Assembly: GCA_900708905.1 (NCBI GenBank)
Contig: CAADRB010000024.1
Coordinates: 2,113,138 to 2,177,137, forward strand
Origin: Hymenolepis diminuta
Taxonomy: Eukaryota; Platyhelminthes; Cestoda; Cyclophyllidea; Hymenolepididae
Length of the DNA stretch: 64,000 nucleotides
Reading direction: 5' to 3'
Shown: positions 11,507 to 23,749 of the stretch, in pieces
How positions within the stretch are numbered: position 1 is the first letter of the stretch
Layout: every line of letters starts with the position of its first letter
Notes under the pieces: generated by a model
Told to the model about the DNA's origin: nothing
The model's input: only the letters and a program-made list of their open reading frames with translations
The model's database searches: none
Translations under genes and position numbers: made by a program

Positions 11507-11650
11507 ATTCCTTTGAATGTCTGTAGTTACCTAAGCAACCGTAGGTGTGGAGACAGCTAAATGGTACCACCAATTAGAATGGATGTTATGAATGGACCAG
11601 TGGACAACCTTGAGAGTATAAAACGGATATTCAAGTTTGGGAGAGTATGA
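11507..11650 (+). repeat. Diverged tandem duplication, unit 2
   Basis: Second unit of the duplication starting at 11113. It ends about 40 bp before the start codon of the 133-residue gene, so part of it may lie in that gene's promoter or 5' leader. Confidence 0.75.
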
Positions 11651-11690
11651 CCAGGGGAGAAATAGTTACGAAATCGTCAGTTCCACAGAC

Positions 11691-13947
11691 ATGTCTGTTG
11701 TGTTTACTGCAGGTAAAAAGAGCGCTGGCATTGTGAAGGGTCGAGACGAGGAACAAAGAAGACCGAAGAGACAAACCAGTACCGAAAGCGATTGGTAAGT
11801 TCTTTCAGAAATAATGTCAGATTTATCAAAATGAATTTATTATTGAAGTGAATTACTAATATGAAATTTTAAATGCTGAATGAAAAAATTTTTAAATTCC
11901 TGACACAATTAATATAATCAATACTTCTTGATTAATAAATAATTAAGCAAAGTCTTTTTATTTGTCAATATATTTAACTACTTTTGTACATATTCATGCT
12001 TTGAAGTTATATTCCTCCTTCATTTCAGATGCATTTGTAATATGTTCTATTGTCTTTGATCGGTAAATCATAGAATTCCTCGCCACTCTAATTGAAATGC
12101 CTATTCCTTTGTGTCTTGATCACGCAAAAGAGGACAACACGAGGCGCTTTAGTTAAAAGTGGAAGAGACAAAGACAGAATGCAAAAAATACGGATGGGAA
12201 ATGAAGAGATATTCATACGCCTCAGCATCCTCTCATGGAGCTCTTTTCTTCAATCTCTTCTAAAATTGATTCCATTTCATCCTCTAATGAACGTTCACGC
12301 ATTTTCTAACACAGTCATGGCGTAAAGTATATATTTTTTTGTTCCATACACCTCCTCTGTTAAAGAGAAAAGAAATTGATTAGTAAATCAATGATTTTTT
12401 CACTTAGATCCCACTTTAATGGATCAAAAATCTCCTCTGAATGAGTTTATATGTTTTCAGGAAACTTAATTAACGGACTCATTGTTAGCATATGTCGAGA
12501 TGTGGATGTGTGTTGTTTCTCGATGACGACCTTTCGTATTCTGAAGCTAACGTCAGCATTTTTGCAGGATATTTCTTCAAGTCGATAGAGTTTACAGTCG
12601 AGAGAATACAATGAATTCTCTCAATATTGAAGGCCCTACTGAAAGCGACAATTATTATGTTTAATATTTCTTTCATTTAGTTCACAAAAGAGGTTTTCTC
12701 CATCCAAATTCTCTATGATTCATTCCACCTATCAAATAACGCGGTAAACTTAATTCATTTTGCTAAATAATTCACCTGCTGTTGTCCTTAGTCGAAATAA
12801 GCTTCATACTTGTGTTTTGAGTTTGTAATAAAAGACCTGGTGATATACAATAGTAATTACCATTGCCCTTGTTAATGAAATAAAACTTTTTCTTTAACAA
12901 TACAGCTCTGTTTGCTTCTATAAACCTTCCGAGGATATAATTGTTTGGAACCCGAAAATTGACGGCAAAGAACAGAGTATCGCCTTGCGTAAGTCCGTGG
13001 AAATTTTGTTTGCATTATCATTTAATGGTTTATTTATTTAGAAAATAAAATGAAATCTCCTTTTTTTCTTTTTCTTTTCTATTTTTTTTATTTTTATCTT
13101 GCAGAGAAATCTTCTATGAACATATGGTTTGAGGATGAACGATTGGATTACAATGTAAATTATTATTATCAAATTAAATTAAATTTATAGTAATGCATGT
13201 TCAAATTAAAAATTTTAAAATAAAAGCTTGCTTTGGTGGAAAAGTGAGCAGAATGAAAGTTGGAACGAAAAATTCTAGCAAATGTCTTTGTGTATCTGCT
13301 GCGAGGGGAACAATTTCTTCCTCTAAATAAACAATGGAATATAAGAAGGAAAAAATTTTTTTTTACAAAATAATTCGTCTGCTATTTTTTCTTGAATTCT
13401 CGAGGCTCCAATATTGAAACAAAAACCTTGAGTTTTGCATGACATTTCTTGACCGTCTCTTTGCACCGATCTGATCGTGCACATCTGTGATGACTCATCT
13501 CTTGAACAACAGGTCTTCATAACTCAAATTGTGCTGACCTTTTAACATCAAAGTATCTTTGTAAGAAGTTACAATGGTTGCGAGCTCAGCCTACTACCAA
13601 TTCATCAGTACCGAAGTCAAATATCTAGAATATTGATAAAATTAATGCGATGGATATAAAGTCATTACCATAACGCGACAATATTTTTATCCAATTATTT
13701 TACGGATTGCGTGGTTCCCAAAATTTGGGGTCCTAGACTACTGTCCAGCATAAATAAATTTTAGTAATGTTATCATTTTCAGATCACCGTTGACGACAAC
13801 ACATCACGGATGGATTTCCTCTTATTGGGAAAGAAGGCTGTTATTATCAATTTTTTGAAACCCAGAACCAAAGAAAATGCATTCGAGTTGCAGATTGAGG
13901 GTGAAGGAATACCTCGAATGATGTTACCACCCGAGTGGAACAATTAA
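11691..13947 (+). CDS. Unrecognised 133-residue protein, 4 exons
   Basis: Exons 11691-11794, 12906-12988, 13105-13154 and 13783-13947 have standard GT-AG borders and join in phase to a 133-residue protein. The start is the first ATG after CCACAGAC, which itself resembles an acceptor site; a trans-splice acceptor is possible. Residues 1-34 are basic and polar (KKSAGIVKGRDEEQ). The rest looks like a beta-rich fold, with alternating segments such as SEDIIVWNPKIDGKEQSIAL, MNIWFEDERLDYNITVDD, MDFLLLGKKAVIINFL and AFELQIEGEGIPRMMLPPEW at the end. There is no signal peptide or membrane segment. The splice structure and the AATAAA at 14118 make the gene convincing. I know no family with this sequence; a flatworm-restricted or fast-evolving protein is an inference. 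Confidence 0.82.
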
Positions 13948-14117
13948 TCAAATCAAAAAATGGTTTAATTAATTTACGCTCCCAATTTTTTGTCATTAAG
14001 TTTATTATTAAAATTTTAAATTTAAATCTCCCTCTCCCTCCCTCCCCGGCAAGACGGCTGTTGATCAGCACGAATATTTCATTGATAAATACTAAGTATT
14101 TATTGATTGAATGTTTT

Positions 14118-14123
14118 AATAAA
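14118..14123 (+). terminator. Polyadenylation signal of the 133-residue gene
   Basis: AATAAA 171 nt after the stop codon at 13945-13947, on the same strand. Confidence 0.5.
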
Positions 14124-17100
14124 TATGCAATGTTACAAAATTGCTGCTTTTAACGAAAGGAGGGTATTTTTTGTGGAAGCGAAATACATTGGACCGTATT
14201 CGATATGCGACAGAGTCAGTAGACGCAGAGGGATAGGAGCATGTCATTGATTAAAGCAGGATCAGAAGCAGTACACCAAAGTAAGAAGAAAAGTGGCTTC
14301 TAAGGGAAGTAAAGTAACTGTCGAATAAAAGAGCTGACTGAAGGACTTGACCATAGGATTGGCCAGTAAGAGCTGAAGAAATGAGTCAGAACTGTAATAG
14401 TTGACTGCCTAAGGTAAGACACGGTTGTGGGGTGGTTAGAATCATAGGACAGGCGAAGTTGGTTGAAAGTGGGACTGCATGCAAAAATTATCAGTTACTG
14501 GAGAAGATGCAAGGTCTGGAGATGTATTGAATACCCCAAGGGGTTTGATAGACAACGATGGAACTAGTTAACATCGCAGTCTCAACATTGCCGGTTGATA
14601 AATCGGTTCTAGAGGTTGAAAATTTCAACTTAAATTTAATTGTAAATACCTCCAGTTCACATTTCACTACGCAAGTTCAAGTATTGACGAATGTTAAATT
14701 AAATTAAAATTCTCACCAATTCATTAAAAAGATCTTTTCTTTAATATTTTATCAAAAGATATAATTTGTGTGCGAAAAAAGATTTAGATTTTTTCACATT
14801 TACTTTTGCCTGTTATTTTCGTGGTTTACCGAAAAATATATTACTAAGTATCAGTTAATAGTACTTTCAAAATTAATTCTTTTATGCAATATTCTTCTTT
14901 TTATGCATTATATTTCCCGCTTCTTTTATTTTCATTCTGTTTAAACAAATTTATTTACATGATTTACTTTGACCTATCAACACGAAAGATGTGTCATGTT
15001 TTGTTACCGTGATTTTGGTCGGATTGAGTTTGTAACTAATGCAACTGCTTGGGGAATCCAAGCATCGGTTACGTTACTATGTATATATATAAGTATTCCC
15101 GTTTAATTTAAACTAAACAGAGTGTATGTAAGGAATTTTGTCACGAAAATCGTAAATGACATCCAAATTTAATTCCTTGGAGAGTGAAAATACCCGCGTT
15201 AGTTACATTTTGAAATGATACTTTATATGAAACTTTGTTCCGATCCCTTACTGAATTAGCCGGTTATCTACGCTGATTCCTACAGCCATATTTGTTGACA
15301 AGTAAGAATGACTTTTTCCGAAGGGAACAATTTTATAAATTGCATTATTATACAATTTATTCAAATCTACTACACCGGCGAAAAGTGTTTTAAACAAAAA
15401 TAAATGCTATATAAAATTAATTTTACCTCATAATAGATAATAAATAAATGAAATGAAAGTCGAAGAATTGGAAAAAAACGTGAAACTTAAAAATAATTTT
15501 AGGGAAATAGATGGGAAGCCATCCTTCAGCTTCCTTCCAGCCTGAAAGTTGGAGATATTGGTGTTTGCTAAGTTTTTGGAACGGGGGTCACTTTGATAAT
15601 GCGAAGCCACTGCTTCCTTCTCCGTGAACAATTGGCAACGTCGTTTTCGCTATTCCTGCAAGATTTTCCATTTGATGGCGAGTTATTTTTCTAAACTGTT
15701 ATTTATAGAAATGGCATGACCAACCACAGTTTAATTAACCGATCAACGAGGTCAGAACATCGCATGTAGGATCACACCAAGGAACCCCGAGGATTTGATT
15801 GTAAAATTTGGTACTCGAAGCCTTAAGACGTAACTCGTGAAACATGTCTATATGATAAAGTTTGGAAAAAACTTCCGAATTCAGAACTCAAATAATATAA
15901 ATTAGTTTTGATGTCCTGACTTTGTTCTCTGCCTCAGATCGGTCTACCTTTTCATCCCTTGGCAAAATATTTTGCTTTCTCCTCTAACAACTGGAAATCA
16001 CATTGCTTGCCCACAAATTGTAATTGTTTCGTCCAAATGAGATTGTTAAGATGTAAGGAAATATATTTAGACTCTGTAACAAATATAGAAAGCTATTTAA
16101 AGCTCACTGTATAGCACTGGAACAATGAAACTGAACACTGATAATTCTGCTTACCAACGCCTTCGTTCATTGTGTGCTCATTTCATTACCCGCAGTGTTC
16201 TTTCGTTAAACTCTTCATTTAGGTTAGCGTTCTTTATCGTTTGAGTACACTTTATACAGAATTTTAATAAATATATAGAATGCAATTAGCTAATATAATG
16301 ACATTAAATGGCTAAGATATTCTGCTCTGTCCATGATACGTTAATGCTCACCGGAACAAAGGTCGAGGTGCTTTGACAATCAGAACAAAAGATCTCACTT
16401 CAATGCTCAAGCAATTCTAACAGGTGAAAGTGCGATTGAAATTTTTAAGTATAAATCAATACAAGTAAAGATTTTTTCATTCAATCGGAATTCAAATTGA
16501 CCTAGAAATCAAATGTATATGCTGGTTGTTGATGTGCATCTATGAAGAAAAGTTAACAACTTAGTGAAATATGTACTGAAAGGAATGCCCAAACAGAGAG
16601 TCTGAAATACGGTTCAAAAAAGTTCTTAACATTGGAGACATTAAATACTACTGAAATGCCTTTCTTTGAAATTTGATAAATTCCGAATTCCGATGAATTA
16701 AGGCCATTTGACGATCTGAATTTATTCTATAACTGAACTTGATACCCCATTTCATCTCATTTAAAGGTGCTTGTATGTTAAACCGCTTCTAGACACTCTC
16801 CCATGCTTAAAATGTGAAAGTGTTGCTGATTACCTTTGAAATTATTAATACGAAATATCTAACTATTGCACTATTCAAGGGGACTAAAAATGGATTCCAA
16901 ATTTTGATGTTTGAAACAGTGAATCACTCATTAATTAAATATGATACATAGCTGAATTCAAAAATGTCACTTGAAGTAAGACACTTTTGAATTCCTGACT
17001 TTGAACCTCAAAATCTTGTCGGTCCCCTCGTATGTACCATTTATTGAACTTTACTCTTCCTCGATTCCAGCTGCTTTCTCGCAATGTGGAATTGCGATTC

Positions 17101-18272
17101 TTTGTTATCTCATTCGTTATCATAATACTAGCCTTTCATAAAGTGGTATTACAAATATGTTTTTGAAATGTTATACTCGTAGTGGCTAATAACGCGATCA
17201 GTCTGGATTATCAAATACCTCATAAACGATAATCAAGCATAATTTTGATCCCTGTTTATGGAAACCGAGTGGAAAAGTTGTGATTTGGTTCCAATAAGAA
17301 ACACGGTAATCTCTAGTCCATTGAAATGAGGACAGAGAAAGGGTACAAAGTAGATGCAGGGAGGAACTGATTTTAACCACCACAGGCTGTAGAGGCACAG
17401 TGATATCTAGCCAATAAAGAGTTAACATACGAACGGAATATAAATATATAAATGGAACTTGGGGATCAATGACTTTTTTGAATTTTTGAATTTGTGAACT
17501 AAGTTATCGATCGTTTCAAAAACCGGATTAGGCAAATAGATGTATATCTTTTAGATTCGGAAATCTAGATATTCCTTCCTTTCTCTTCCAGGCTAGGTTT
17601 GCGATTTTTAATTCTATAAACACCTTCACTTAACCACATTTCAATGAAGCATATTTTCTGCTCGTTTTGAATTTCAGAGAGAAGCTTTAGATGTGGAAGA
17701 ATAATTATACTGCCTGCATCTGGCAACAAAACAATTTGGACGCGTAATTGCAGCACCATTTTTCTTCTCAAATGAGCTCCGTAACTTGATCAATTTATGA
17801 GTAACTTCAAGTAGAGCATTATATATCCCTTATTTTCACTTAATCCATTCTCGTTTTCATGATTGCAAAGACGATACAGAGAATGAGCACTTGTCGGAAA
17901 TGTGAAGAGAAACTAAACTGATAATACAGGATCTATCCGTCACTTATATGGTCAGTTTATTCAAAACTAATATCTATTCAATCCATTAGGCCCGTTTTAA
18001 TCTTTAAGTATGAAAAGTTAAATCAGGTATCAGTGGAAAAAATCGGTTCACTTTTTCTCTACCTGAGTGAACCATTTAAGTAGAATGATAATTTATTAAT
18101 ACATAACGAAAAATTTCTTAATCTGAAAGTAATATTCTGATTCTGCTTTGAAAGATATGAGATCTTAAAGCCATGCTTTACAGCCATCTCTGAATTTTCG
18201 ATTCTTTGAACATCCTACTTATAAAAATTGAGTAGTGGTATTGATAACACTAACGAAATATATACATATTTC
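14124..18272. other. Intergenic, no supported gene
   Basis: Mostly AT-rich. At 14200-14560 there is a purine-rich stretch with no coding frame; part of it (AGCTGACTGAAGGA, then TTGAC and TAGGATT, near 14330) recurs near 39770. Short frames at 15428-15631, 16935-17123, 17198-17428 and 17565-17771 (all minus) show no motif. Confidence 0.5.
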
Positions 18273-19154
18273 GGATCAAGGTCAATATACCCCCCGTAAT
18301 ATGCATCAAGGTCAATATACCCCCCGGTCTAAAAAATGCAACCTTTTTGCATCTTCACAAACGCTTTGAGTTNNNNNNNNNNNNNNNNNNNNNNNNNNNN
18401 NNNNNNNNNNNNNNNNNNNNNNNNNNNNNNNNNNNNNNNNNNNNNNNNNNNNNNNNNNNNNNNNNNNNNNNNNNNNNNNNNNNNNNNNNNNNNNNNNNNN
18501 NNNNNNNNNNNNNNNNNNNNNNNNNNNNNNNNNNNNNNNNNNNNNNNNNNNNNNNNNNNNNNNNNNNNNNNNNNNNNNNNNNNNNNNNNNNNNNNNNNNN
18601 NNNNNNNNNNNNNNNNNNNNNNNNNNNNNNNNNNNNNNNNNNNNNNNNNNNNNNNNNNNNNNNNNNNNNNNNNNNNNNNNNNNNNNNNNNNNNNNNNNNN
18701 NNNNNNNNNNNNNNNNNNNNNNNNNNNNNNNNNNNNNNNNNNNNNNNNNNNNNNNNNNNNNNNNNNNNNNNNNNNNNNNNNNNNNNNNNNNNNNNNNNNN
18801 NNNNNNNNNNNNNNNNNNNNNNNNNNNNNNNNNNNNNNNNNNNNNNNNNNNNNNNNNNNNNNNNNNNNNNNNNNNNNNNNNNNNNNNNNNNNNNNNNNNN
18901 NNNNNNNNNNNNNNNNNNNNNNNNNNNNNNNNNNNNNNNNNNNNNNNNNNNNNNNNNNNNNNNNNNNNNNNNNNNNNNNNNNNNNNNNNNNNNNNNNNNN
19001 NNNNNNNNNNNNNNNNNNNNNNNNNNNNNNNNNNNNNNNNNNNNNNNNNNNNNNNNNNNNNNNNNNNNNNNNNNNNNNNNNNNNNNNNNNNNNNNNNNNN
19101 NNNNNGTATCAAGGTCAATATACCCCCCGGCGGGGGGTATATTGACCTTGATCC
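18273..19154 (+). mobile_element. Terminal-inverted-repeat element spanning a gap, copy 1
   Basis: The outer ends are GGATCAAGGTCAATATACC and its reverse complement, enclosing a 733-N gap (18373-19105). The left end carries the 22-bp motif twice as a direct repeat (18275-18296, 18305-18326) separated by TAATATGC. The right end carries it as a 45-bp palindrome. A second copy in opposite orientation spans the gap at 45.8-46.6 kb with the same left and right arrangement. This looks like a DNA transposon or MITE with complex termini. No transposase can be seen because the body is masked by Ns. No target duplication is evident at the flanks. Confidence 0.6.
19108..19152. repeat. 45-bp near-perfect palindrome, 22-bp arms
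   Basis: The arms are ATCAAGGTCAATATACCCCC plus CG and the exact reverse complement, around a single central G. Such a hairpin with a G/C-rich tip would be hard to sequence and to assemble, and it sits directly at the edge of an N gap. Confidence 0.95.
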
Positions 19155-19810
19155 AAAACCTTTCATATTTATCAATTTTCAACCAGTTTTGAAGTTGATT
19201 TACCGCGAGTCGTACCAAATATCGGCCTTCTTGATAGAAGGTGTGTATCCGTTCGTATTAGCACAATCCCGTATTCCAGCGGTCCGTTCTATGCAGTTCC
19301 CAATATGTTTCAGTGTCTAATAATACAACAGGTTGCAACGATTGACAATGAAGAAAGTTAATAAATAATTAAAGCAAGATATAAAACAGATAATCTATAA
19401 ATATTTTAATTAATAAAATCATAGCTAATACATTTATTTAATGCAGTCAATGTGCTTATTTCTCTCTAAGATGTGCCTATGAAGGTCAGTGTAGGTTCTA
19501 ACGATATGCTGCCTCTCTTTGAAGTTTATTTTCACTTTCCAAGTATTTTTTCTGTCTGATGTGTGCTCTTGAATGAAAACACCACAATATTTTCTTCTCC
19601 TTTGACATTATAAAAATACGAGTAACAAGGCATGTCTGGAGCAATAATATTAGCAATAAAAGCCTAGACGAGCATATTTGTTTTAATTTACTTACTAAGA
19701 AATTTCCTTTAAGCTGTTTACATTTCAAACATATTCTAGAAGAAATCGAAATTGCAAAATACAAGATTAAAGGTAATTTATTGTTTAATCTCTATCGTAG
19801 TATGTGATTA
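19155..19810. other. Intergenic, nothing recognised
   Basis: AT-rich sequence. The minus-strand frame at 19498-19764 has no motif and overlaps AT-rich runs. Confidence 0.5.
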
Positions 19811-20554
19811 TTACCAGGGATCAAGAGCAAATTTCGAAGTATCTTCGTAAGGAAAATCCCAATTAAATGCTGTAGAATTATTTCCACGTTTTCCATACTC
19901 AGTAGTCGGTGCATTCCCATATTCATTGAAGAGTTATTATAGTGGTTGGGATTGTATTTAACTAGGTGTTTGTTCGTTCATAACTGGTGAATATCGTCAA
20001 TATAGGAATATAGTACTGACGGCTTAATGTGTCCGATAACAACAGACTGTAGGCTGTGAGAGGATCGATTTTGCAGAGCTGTGGCATGAATAGAGCTAGG
20101 TCAGAGAAATTTTCTGGAAAAACCATCTGCCAAGTTTCAGTAGAAAAGACATCGCCTAGAGCTCCTCCCAGTTCTCTTACTGTAGAGCTTCCTTTTGGTT
20201 ATCGGATTCCAAAATGAATTAAAAGAATCAATCGGTCAGAATTCCAAGGAAGCCCTTGGTTTGATCGGCTAAAATCTCCAGCAACTTCAATTCCTTTCTC
20301 TTGTAGCATAATTCCTTATCTCAAGAGAATTCGAATGAAGAAAGTAAAGTGCAGACTGAATGGAAACGTTCACAGCAAATAAAGTAATGCTCTTTCGCTA
20401 CCGTCAAGGTCACTGTTACTCAAACTTAATGATCGAGTACTTCCAGTTTCCAATTTTTGGTCACTTAAAGTCTTATTAAAAACAAGGACAATTGAAGAGT
20501 CACATATCAAAATGTCATCTTCAATGTTGAAATCGTGTTTAGTGCAAGACACCT
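19811..20554 (-). CDS. Candidate 3' exons of an unrecognised minus-strand gene
   Basis: Three minus-strand segments join in phase. 20554-20402 follows acceptor AGATCTTTAG and ends G|GTAGCG. 20191-19985 follows AACCAAAAG and ends A|GTTATG, a weak donor. 19869-19811 follows ATTCTACAG and ends in TAA. The predicted product, without its N terminus, is about 138 residues: an acidic, Ser-rich part (FNIEDDILICDSSIVLV, SLSLSNSDLDG), then ELGGALGDVFSTETWQM, NFSDLALFMPQLCKIDPL and YSLLLSDTLSRQYYIPIL, ending in a Trp/Phe-rich tail FNWDFPYEDTSKFALDPW. The middle segment alone is open for 78 codons. I do not recognise the family. Upstream exons would lie above 20554. Frames on the + strand are also partly open here, so this remains a prediction. 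Confidence 0.42.
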
Positions 20555-21147
20555 CTAAAGATCTTTAAAAAAGCGAGAGCACATTTTCGAGCCGAGAAGA
20601 GGGGTAATGGTCTAGAATCCTATGGAGTCAATCTCCCTGCCTCTTCCACAAACTATTTTCTCTCTATTGTAGCTACAGTTCCGATTGTCCTAGTGGTATA
20701 ATGTATACGATCCTTAATAGTAAACGGACAAATACGAGGTACTATTATACTTTCAAGGCAGTTGGCTTGTAGTTGGAAAAGTACTTAAGGACTCTGTCAT
20801 GCATTACTGAATGGGTTTGGAATGAAGTTCAATACTGGAATAAATTTATACACAAGGTAAGGTATTGCTTATTGCTAAATAACTTTCCATCGAAACTTTC
20901 TCCTCAAAGATAGAGTTTAGTAGCGGTTTGGAGTTAATCCGTCCACTATTTAATCTTCGAAAATTCAATTAAAAAAAGAGCACTGGATTTTAAATCTTGA
21001 GAAATTGTCTCTAATTGGTGACCCTTGTAATTTACGTAAAATTTTGACTCATTCATAAATTTGCTTTTGATTATATTAAAAATGAGCTGTAACAATTATA
21101 TAGAAAGAACATTCAAAATTCCTTGTTTAAAATGTGCTTTTCTCTAG

Positions 21148-21394
21148 ATAAAAATGTAATAAAGTCTTCCATTAGAAAAGTAAGAGAGCTTCAAAGTGAA
21201 TTGGCAAGAGAGTTAGCCTACAGACTTTCCCAAGAAGACACGTTTTTCAGAGGTTTAAATTCGCAATGGAAGGTTCCTTTAACTAGTGGGGAGTAAGTCA
21301 TGCGTTTTAAATGAATTATTAACAAAATTAGATGTTTTTCAGTAAATCAGCTGTATTTCTTGAAGTAACTCAGGAAAAACTTTACAATTTGTAG
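21148..21394 (+). CDS. Candidate last two exons of an unrecognised + strand gene
   Basis: Segment 21148-21292 follows a good acceptor (GCTTTTCTCTAG), is open for 47 codons and ends GA|GTAAGT. A 50-nt intron with GATGTTTTTCAG leads to 21343-21394, which continues in phase and stops at TAG. The encoded C terminus is helical then mixed: RKVRELQSELARELAYRL, DTFFRGLNSQWKVPLTSG, AVFLEVTQEKLYNL. Both donor and acceptor of the short intron are near consensus. A further candidate exon at 20773-20856 (TTGTAG acceptor, AAG|GTAAGG donor, residues TEWVWNEVQYWNKF) is in the wrong phase to join directly, so the upstream structure is unresolved. It would overlap the minus-strand candidate at 19.8-20.6 kb if it extends further. 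No family is recognised. Confidence 0.35.
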
Positions 21395-22434
21395 AGTATT
21401 TGATATATAAAGGGTCACAGTGTTAATATGGATCTTCCTGAATTTGTACCTTTGCATTAATGTGCATAATATTGGTGTTTTCTATTGCTAACCGAGAAGT
21501 CTCTACTATTAAGGTACTCACGGTAAAGACTAGGATGGCTAAAATCTTATCCTGATGTCTCTTATATGTCAGTCCCAATTTACTCAAGGTCAGAAGTCGG
21601 GGTAGTAATTGAATAAGACTCCTTTTTTGGAGTTAGTTCATTTTGCAATTTAAAATTATAACCGACCTAGACTGATATAAGTCAAGGAACATAACTGACA
21701 GAAAAAAGGTGGCATTTTTTGATAATGGAAGTTATTCATCAGTTAGAAAGTTCACCGCCAGTTGTGTGATAAGAAAACTGCGATTCAATGACTGGAAAAC
21801 AGTGTAACCTTATCATTTGAAGTAAGTCAAGTAAATTTAATAACTGGGGGACTTTAGACGTACGTATAAGATCAGTCCAATTGGGAGTACAAAATAAAAT
21901 AAAAGTACATTTTAGCTGAAGAATTTAATTGGCCACAATCACCAATCAAACTTTAGACATCCCTTTCTTCAACCGTTCAACTTACCTACGATGTGGCGTT
22001 CTAACACTCAGATCTTAGCCAGAGTGAAAACTCTCAGAATAGTTTCCTTGCTGAAGTCTACATTTACCCCAATAAGACCTTTGAGTCTATCCACCCGAAT
22101 GCAACTTTACAGAATATAGCAGGATGTGATCAAGTCAAGGTGGGTTAACTTTGCGCAGTTTCCAATACATTGAGCTCCTTAGCAAATCACGACAAACTAA
22201 CATTCACAGTTCTCAGTTTGAGTACACTTTTAAAGTGTTTGTAATAGTATTGAAGACGATGCCAAGAGATGCTCCATTGAGGGCTCAAACGTGAATATAA
22301 GGTTAATTTTTGATAAATAAACACATTCAAATGACATTTGAATTACCTCGTACAATCTATCAGGACATGAGTACATAGGAAGATTGTAGTAACTAATGCG
22401 TGAATTGAATCCAATGATAGTTGAGGCAGTTAGA
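21395..22434. other. Intergenic with a weak repeat
   Basis: Parts of 21480-21700 resemble 50970-51200 (a GCTAAC...CGAAG/A block, and ATAACCGACYTAGACYGA followed by GTCAA). At 21950-22260 several short frames on both strands look coding-like, but none has a splice structure I can defend. Confidence 0.45.
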
Positions 22435-22730
22435 TGCTATGGCCATCAGATGTCTATCAATACCTGGCGATTAGCAATGATTGACTGGCGATTGACTGGT
22501 CCCGCTGTGTGTTTGCGTGTTTGCACATTGATACCTAAACAGGTGTCTATCATCACACCGAGACTCCGACGACGAGACACGACTGACGTCCAACGAAGAA
22601 ATGTTTTGTATATAAACATAATTTACTAATTAATAAATTGGGAGTGGCTTGTCTGCCACCCCCGAACTGATCCGGCGACATGAGTGACTTGACTTATTCC
22701 ATCTATTCGATCGATGTGACCCTAACGGTA
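22435..22730. mobile_element. Solo-LTR-like repeat, family B copy A, with target duplication
   Basis: The 296-bp insertion is flanked on both sides by the same 5 bp, TTAGA (22430-22434 and 22731-22735). The left end is TGCTATGG; the right end is GACCCTAACGGTA, where the expected terminal CA has become TA. Internal blocks shared with the copies at 52.6 and 53.6 kb include TTTGCGTGTTTGCACATTG, GACGTCCAACGAAGAAAT, TTTTGTATATAAAC (TATA-like) and CCGAACTGATCCGGCGACAT. The exact 5-bp duplication and the TG end fit a solo LTR. Which strand is sense cannot be decided. Confidence 0.72.
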
Positions 22731-23749
22731 TTAGAGTGTGGCTTAAATAAATTTTATCATCCGCATTAAAGTTGTCATTAAGACATTTCTGAGAGGGGGA
22801 AAGGAATTTCCCATGGATTATAGTAACTTTGCAAATGGTAAAATAGTCTCGTTATGTAGCACATACTTTCTAAATCTCATATTAGCACAAATATTTGCTG
22901 AATAAATTTATATTTGATTACGTATAATTCAATAATTTTGATTATAATTTGTTAAATAGTTGGTGGTTCCAAAAAAACACCTTTAGATGGAGTCGAATAT
23001 TTTACTGCTCGCCAAATGCACCATAAATGTTCTCCTTGAACCTGTGAAATGTTATCCACAGACCACTCTTTCCAGTGAAAGCGTCTTAAGTAAAAATTCG
23101 CACATTTGTTAAAGTTAAAGGCGCTACCATAACACTTAAAGTATACTAATGAAGGTCAATGCATTGAACTTTCATCATAAAAAATCAATTAATTTCATTA
23201 TTATCATTAACGATTCGTTTTCTGATCTCTATATGTATCGCAAATATAATTAACAGGTTTATGAATAATTATGAAACCTCGGTGTTTAATTTTTATAAAA
23301 TTTTTTATTGAATAGGATATTTCCCAACCGAAATTCACTACTAATCTAAAAATGAATTACCCCTGGCGGTGGAATTCATCGGCGTTAGGAATCAAAGGAA
23401 GCAGACTTGACAAATAAACGACATTGAGAGGGACCCACATTTCTCCGCATATTTTCATATAGCCTGATTTTCCTTCCTTCCATTCCTTCCTTTGTATCTT
23501 TTAAAAATAAAATGCGGTATTCATTTTAATTTTTGATGATCAATTGATAGTTGTTTCCTGAAACACGGTTCTGATTTTCTCAAGGTCATGTGTTCAGACT
23601 TGAAAATTCATCACAAATTTACACTCATGCGGTTTCATCAAATTTTTTAACTTAATATATCATATTCGGACGACAAATAATTTATTTGAATTAGAAAATC
23701 AGATAGTTTTAGAGGTCTTATGCAAGTTTAAATGAAAAGTGAAAAGTTG
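22731..23749. other. Intergenic, nothing recognised
   Basis: AT-rich sequence between two LTR-like insertions. Confidence 0.5.

Noticed and set aside
12092..12325. 77-codon frame inside intron 1 of the 133-residue gene
   Set aside because: Flanking exons join correctly without it and it has no recognised domain.
18312..19218. Long open frames across the second gap
   Set aside because: Artefact of Ns plus translation of the palindromic terminal motif.
20081..20385. Protein-like + strand frames opposite the minus-strand candidate
   Set aside because: Interrupted by a TGA and lacking donors; the minus-strand model explains the open sequence with compatible splice phases.
21950..22260. Coding-like short frames on both strands before the family B insertion
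   Set aside because: No consistent splice sites, and both strands look equally open; evidence is insufficient.
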